A stretch of DNA of 8,665 nucleotides from Thiomonas sp. Lineage in GTDB: Bacteria > Pseudomonadota > Gammaproteobacteria > Burkholderiales > Burkholderiaceae. The position numbers were made by a program, and so were the translations under genes. Positions 5,784 to 8,665 of this stretch are shown one piece after another (position 1 is the stretch's first letter; every line of letters starts with the position of its first letter). The stretch is from assembly GCA_027443745.1 (NCBI GenBank), contig DAIAZB010000279.1:1-8665 (forward strand), given 5' to 3'. The notes beneath the pieces are model-generated. The model was not told where the DNA came from. It saw nothing but the letters and a program-made list of their open reading frames with translations, and made no database searches.

Positions 5784-6779
5784 ATGGCGCAACACGGCTT
5801 CGCCTTCCTCGCGCAACAGCGCTTCCTCGGCGCCGCCCCGGTTTCGGGCGGTGACGTCACCCCGTTCGGCGTGGCCGGCGTGGCCTGGGACGGAGCCACC
5901 ACCAACCGCCCCGGCGCCCGCTTCGGCCCGGCCGCCATCCGCCAGGCCAGTGCCATGCTGTGCGACGCGACCCATCCCTTGTTCGATCTCGACTTCCCTG
6001 CAGACGCGCATGGTGACGCGACATCTCCGGCGGCGTACCTGCAAGACCACGGTGACCTGCACCTGCCCAACACCAGCCTGACGGGCCTGCGTGCGGCACT
6101 GGAACCGAAGGCCGAAGCGCTGATGCGCAGCCAGCACATGCTGTGGCTGGGCGGCGATCACTCCATCACCCTGTCGCTGCTGCGCGCGGCGCGCAAGCTG
6201 CATGGGCAGCCGCTGGCCGTACTGCATTTCGACGCCCACTGCGACACCTGGGCCGACCATTTCGGTGAACCTTCCGGCCATGGCACCTGGGTCTACGAGG
6301 CCGTGCAGGAAGGGCTCGTCGTGCCGCAGGGTTTCGTGCAGGTGGGCATTCGCTCGGCGGCGCAGCGCGAGGCGCGGGAGTACGTCAACGCCATCGGCGG
6401 GCGCGTGATCACGGCTCGCGCATTGCTCGGCCTCGACGGCGCGGCGCAACTCGCCGGTGTGGTGCGCGACATCGCCCAGCGCCTGCAGGCAGCCGCGGCA
6501 CCGGTGTATCTGACGCTGGACATCGACTGCCTCGACCCCGCCTTCGCCCCGGGAACCGGCACGCCCGAACCCGGCGGCCTGAGCACCAGCCAGGTGCTCA
6601 CCCTGCTCGAAGAGCTGTGTGTCATGCCCTTGCCCTTCGTCGGCATGGACTGTGTCGAAGTGGCGCCGCCTTACGACCACGCCGAGCTCACCTCGAACGC
6701 CGCCGCCGTGTGCGTCTGGACCTATCTCTGTGCGCGTCTGGCTGCCGTCGGGCATGCCGGGACGGCAGCCAAAGCATGA
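5784..6779 (+). CDS. Agmatinase-type ureohydrolase
   Basis: The 331-residue protein belongs to the arginase/agmatinase family, binuclear manganese (sometimes nickel) hydrolases that release urea from guanidino compounds. All six expected metal ligands are present: His126 in LGGDHS, Asp150, His152 and Asp154 in HFDAHCD, and Asp246 and Asp248 in LDIDCLDP. The N-terminal block GATTNRPGARFGPAAIRQAS, the segment GHGTWVYEAVQEGL and the block FAPGTGTPEPGG match the agmatinase branch better than arginases. Agmatine to putrescine plus urea is therefore the first guess; guanidinobutyrase or another guanidino substrate is possible. The ATG at 5784 is chosen because similarity starts just after it; its Shine-Dalgarno is weak, and the frame is open further upstream without family similarity. 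The stop codon overlaps the start of the FAD oxidase gene (ATGA), so the two are probably translationally coupled. Confidence 0.9.
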   Translation: MAQHGFAFLAQQRFLGAAPVSGGDVTPFGVAGVAWDGATTNRPGARFGPAAIRQASAMLCDATHPLFDLDFPADAHGDATSPAAYLQDHGDLHLPNTSLTGLRAALEPKAEALMRSQHMLWLGGDHSITLSLLRAARKLHGQPLAVLHFDAHCDTWADHFGEPSGHGTWVYEAVQEGLVVPQGFVQVGIRSAAQREAREYVNAIGGRVITARALLGLDGAAQLAGVVRDIAQRLQAAAAPVYLTLDIDCLDPAFAPGTGTPEPGGLSTSQVLTLLEELCVMPLPFVGMDCVEVAPPYDHAELTSNAAAVCVWTYLCARLAAVGHAGTAAKA

Positions 6780-8137
6780 TGCGCCTGCAGCGGCAGTCTC
6801 AGGCCCTGGTCGAGCAGTCCTACTACCAGGCCACGGCCCATGCCGCGCCCAGCCACGCGCCACTGGAGGGCGTGGCGCGGGCGGATGTGTGCATCGTCGG
6901 CGCCGGGCTGGCGGGCTTATCGGCCGCGCTGGAATTGGCGCGGCGCGGCATGAAGGTCGTTGTGCTCGAGGCCATGCGCGTCGGCTGGGGCGCGTCCGGC
7001 CGCAACGGTGGCCAGGCCCTGGCCGGCTATGCCAGCGAGATGAAGCCGTTCGAGCAGCAACTCGGCCAGACCGCGGCGCATGACGCCTGGGAGATGTCGC
7101 TCGAAGCCCTGCGTTTGATGCAGGCGCGCATCACCCAGTACGCCATCGACTGCGACTGGACCCCGGGAGCCCTCACCGTCGCCGTCACGGCGGCAAAAGC
7201 CCGTGCGCTGCAACACTGGGTGGAGCACATGCAAGTCCGCTACGGCGCGCACCATCTCGAATGGCTGGACGCCGCCGCCACCCGCGCATGGGTCGACACC
7301 CCGCGTTATTGCGCCGGGGTGATGGACCCGCTGGGCGGCCACCTCCATCCGCTCAACTACACCCTGGGCCTGGCGCGTGCCGCCAGCGCGGCCGGCGCCA
7401 TCTTTCACGAGGGCAGCGAAGTTCTCGCGCTCGAGTCCGGCAAGGGGGCGGTCGCGGCTCGCGCGCGTGACCCGGTCCGGTTCCCGGCTTCGATGCGCGC
7501 CAGGGGCCTTGCGCGGGTGCGCACCGCCCAAGGCGAGGTGCATTGCGACCACATCCTGCTCGCCGGCAACACACAGCTCGGCGCAGTGGCGCCGCAACTC
7601 GCGCGCCGCATCATGCCCGTGGGCACCTACATCATCGCCACCGCGCCGCTGGGGCGCGAGCGTGCCCAGGAGCTCATCCGCAACCGCGTCTGCGTCAGCG
7701 ACAACCAGTTCGTGCTCGACTATTACCGCCTCGCGGCCGACGACCGTTTGTTGTTCGGCGGCCGCGTCAGCTACTCCACCGTGTCGCCGCGTGACCTCGC
7801 CGCCACCATGCGCCAGGGCATGCTGCGGGTGTTCCCGCAACTGGCCGACGTCGGCGTCACCCACGCCTGGGGCGGTTTCGTCGACATCACCATGAACCGC
7901 GCTCCCGACTTCGGCCGGATTGCGCCCGACATCACGTACCTGCAAGGCTTCTCGGGTCACGGTCTGGCGCTCACCGGGTTGGCCGGGCAGCTGGCCGCCG
8001 AAGCCATCGCCGGTCAGGCCGAGCGCTTCGACCTTTTCACCCGTTTGCATCACCGCCCCTTCCCCGGTGGCGATCTGCTGCGCACCCCGGCGCTGGTGCT
8101 GGGCATGCTGTGGTACCGGTTGCGCGAATTGCTATAG
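6776..8137 (+). CDS. FAD-dependent amine oxidase, gamma-glutamylputrescine oxidase (PuuB)-like
   Basis: The 453-residue protein is a DAO-type flavoenzyme. After the leader SYYQATAHAAP, typical of PuuB-like proteins, comes the dinucleotide fold with Gly42-x-Gly44-x-x-Gly47 in VGAGLAGL and Glu65 in VVVLEA, then GWGASGRNGGQ (70-80). The C-terminal FAD block reads AWGGFVDITMNRAPDFGRI and then LQGFSGHGLALTGLAGQLAAE. PuuB oxidises gamma-glutamylputrescine to the aldehyde, releasing ammonia and hydrogen peroxide; relatives act on other amines or amino acids, so the substrate is inferred from the agmatinase next door. The start ATG at 6776 overlaps the agmatinase stop by 4 nt; a second in-frame ATG at 6779 is also possible. 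No PuuA-like glutamate-putrescine ligase gene is in the window. The Arg-rich loop around residues 223-245 looks variable and carries no recognised motif. Confidence 0.88.
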   Translation: MMRLQRQSQALVEQSYYQATAHAAPSHAPLEGVARADVCIVGAGLAGLSAALELARRGMKVVVLEAMRVGWGASGRNGGQALAGYASEMKPFEQQLGQTAAHDAWEMSLEALRLMQARITQYAIDCDWTPGALTVAVTAAKARALQHWVEHMQVRYGAHHLEWLDAAATRAWVDTPRYCAGVMDPLGGHLHPLNYTLGLARAASAAGAIFHEGSEVLALESGKGAVAARARDPVRFPASMRARGLARVRTAQGEVHCDHILLAGNTQLGAVAPQLARRIMPVGTYIIATAPLGRERAQELIRNRVCVSDNQFVLDYYRLAADDRLLFGGRVSYSTVSPRDLAATMRQGMLRVFPQLADVGVTHAWGGFVDITMNRAPDFGRIAPDITYLQGFSGHGLALTGLAGQLAAEAIAGQAERFDLFTRLHHRPFPGGDLLRTPALVLGMLWYRLRELL

Positions 8138-8165
8138 CCGCAGCGCTGTGACGGGCTTGCAGTTT

Positions 8166-8233
8166 CGGGCGCCGGCTTGCCCGGACGCGACATGCCCCAT
8201 GCCGGCTGTTGGCGTCGATCCGCCGCTGCCGGC
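8166..8233 (+). terminator. Two GC hairpins after the FAD oxidase gene, possible transcription end
   Basis: The first hairpin pairs CGGGC (8166-8170) with GCCCG (8179-8183) around 8 bases. The second pairs GCCGGC (8201-8206) with GCCGGC (8228-8233) and, inside, GGCG (8211-8214) with CGCC (8221-8224) around TCGATC, with small internal bulges. They begin 29 nt after the stop codon, where a terminator would be expected. Neither is followed by a T-run, so if transcription ends here it is probably Rho-dependent, with the hairpins protecting the 3' end. The base pairing is seen; the termination role is inferred. Confidence 0.35.
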
Positions 8234-8296
8234 ACAGCGGTGCGGTGCGGTGATGCGACGCGCAGCACCAGGAAACGGCCTGGAGGGGCCAGCAAC

Positions 8297-8389
8297 ATGA
8301 GGGCCCTTCGGGTGTGTGTCCGGGTGTGTCCTTGTGCATGCCTATTCTCATCAATTTTGTTCAAGGTGTCCTGTCTGAAGCACCAATAA
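8297..8389 (+). CDS. Possible small ORF encoding a 30-residue cysteine-rich peptide
   Basis: An ATG at 8297 is preceded by GGAGGGG (8282-8288), a good Shine-Dalgarno with about 8-10 nt spacing. It opens a 30-codon frame ending in TAA at 8387. The peptide starts MRALRVCVRVCPCACLF and ends KVSCLKHQ, with cysteines at positions 7, 11, 13, 15 and 26. It is not a family I recognise. It lies 180 nt upstream of the Tat-protein gene and could be a leader peptide or an upstream ORF that senses something through its cysteines. However, several Cys and Val codons come from a GTGTGT-type simple repeat, which would give Cys/Val codons in this frame by chance. The ribosome-binding site and length are seen; expression is unproven. 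Confidence 0.25.
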   Translation: MRALRVCVRVCPCACLFSSILFKVSCLKHQ

Positions 8390-8425
8390 TCTCCGGCCCA
8401 CTCGACTCTCATGGGTTCGCGATGT

Positions 8426-8444
8426 GTCAGGAATGCGTCAGAAA
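8426..8444. repeat. Pair of 8-bp direct repeats spaced one helical turn
   Basis: GTCAGGAA (8426-8433) and GTCAGAAA (8437-8444) match at seven of eight positions and repeat with an 11-bp period, so both would face the same side of the helix. They lie 125-143 bp upstream of the Tat-protein gene, where an activator or response regulator might bind. The repeat is seen directly; a binding role is inference. Confidence 0.35.
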
Positions 8445-8568
8445 AACGGAGGTATTACATTTAGTAGCAACTATGCTTGATTTCCTGTCTTCCGGTTTGT
8501 TGGGCGCGGACCTAGCATCGCCAAGCCGAATGGCATCAAACAAAGTCGATCGCGACAAGGAGACTGCA

Positions 8569-8665
8569 ATGCACGACGAGAACAAGACTGGCGGTGATTT
8601 CGATCGCCGTGATTTTTTGAAAATCACCGGAGCGGCTGGGCTGGCTGCAGTGCTCGCCAGGCCGC
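8569..8665 (+). CDS. Tat-exported protein, N-terminus only (cut by the window end)
   Basis: Only 32 residues are visible. They form a twin-arginine signal peptide: a polar N-region, the motif FDRRDFLKI at residues 11-19 with Arg13-Arg14, then a hydrophobic stretch ITGAAGLAAVLA, and the signal probably ends just past the window. A strong Shine-Dalgarno, AAGGAG (8557-8562), lies 6 nt before the ATG. Tat substrates cross the membrane folded and are often cofactor enzymes, but in Burkholderiales-type genomes many ABC-transporter solute-binding proteins also use Tat signals. Next to a polyamine locus, a solute-binding protein for polyamines or related compounds is a reasonable guess, but the mature domain is outside the window. 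Confidence 0.8.
   Translation, partial: MHDENKTGGDFDRRDFLKITGAAGLAAVLARP

Larger units (their letters stand above)
8138..8568. other. 431-bp intergenic region with hairpins, repeats and a possible small ORF
   Basis: No conventional gene fits here. The first half is GC-rich and holds two hairpins (8166-8183 and 8201-8233), three GCCGGC hexamers (8171, 8201, 8228) and three tandem copies of GCGGT (8237-8251). The middle holds a possible 30-codon ORF (8297-8389) and a short repeat, CGGGTGTGTGTC followed by CGGGTGTGTC (8309-8330). From about 8340 the sequence is richer in A and T and probably contains the promoter of the gene at 8569; direct repeats lie at 8426-8444. No confident sigma-70 or sigma-54 promoter, tRNA or known riboswitch was recognised. 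Confidence 0.6.

Noticed and set aside
4172..6139. The aminotransferase frame stays open on the minus strand to 6139, giving 192 extra N-terminal residues.
   Set aside because: The extension runs through the divergent intergenic region and the opposite strand of the agmatinase gene, and shows no domain. Family similarity begins after the Met at 5563.
8237..8251. Three tandem copies of GCGGT as a possible iteron or regulatory array.
   Set aside because: Fifteen bases of a simple GC repeat are too short and too common in high-GC DNA to support a function.
8138..8568. A guanidine-sensing riboswitch upstream of the Tat-protein gene, suggested by the guanidino-compound context.
   Set aside because: I could not find the conserved core of guanidine-I or paired ACGR-loop hairpins of guanidine-II; a covariance-model search would decide it.
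8427..8627. A 66-codon minus-strand ORF opposite the start of the Tat-protein gene.
   Set aside because: It overlaps the Shine-Dalgarno and twin-arginine signal on the plus strand, which are much stronger evidence, and has no recognisable feature.

Overview
The window is high-GC bacterial chromosome, dense and almost entirely coding. The GatB end, the codon use and the gene families suggest a betaproteobacterium of the Burkholderiales. The exported rhodanese and DsrE pair would fit a sulfur-metabolising member such as a Thiomonas-like organism, but that is a guess from context. I see no rRNA, tRNA, CRISPR array, insertion sequence or phage gene.

Layout. (1) Positions 1-2350, plus strand: the 3' end of gatB (tRNA-dependent amidotransferase subunit B), a GNAT acetyltransferase, and an MpaB/DUF2236-family putative haem oxygenase. 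(2) Positions 2351-4147, plus strand: an AT-richer leader, then two genes whose products both carry signal peptides. These are a tandem-domain rhodanese (active-site Cys285) and a DsrE-like protein (Cys124), and together they look like a periplasmic sulfur-handling pair. (3) Positions 4172-8137: a polyamine/guanidino-compound catabolism locus. A class III PLP aminotransferase on the minus strand diverges from an agmatinase-type ureohydrolase, which is coupled through an ATGA overlap to a PuuB-like FAD amine oxidase. The 220-bp divergent region holds a perfect 16-bp palindrome and a second near-perfect 16-bp dyad, the best operator candidates in the window. (4) Positions 8138-8568: a 431-bp intergenic region with GC hairpins, a possible 30-codon cysteine-rich small ORF behind a good Shine-Dalgarno, and helically phased direct repeats. 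(5) From 8569: the start of a gene for a Tat-exported protein, cut by the window end.

How the genes may work together. The ureohydrolase would remove urea from agmatine or a related guanidino compound. The FAD enzyme would oxidise the resulting amine or its gamma-glutamyl derivative, and the aminotransferase may act on a pathway amine or amino acid. The Tat-exported protein could be a solute-binding protein for uptake, but too little is visible to say. I found no clearly novel system. The points most worth a second look are the exported rhodanese/DsrE pair, the paired dyads at the divergent promoter and the small cysteine-rich ORF.
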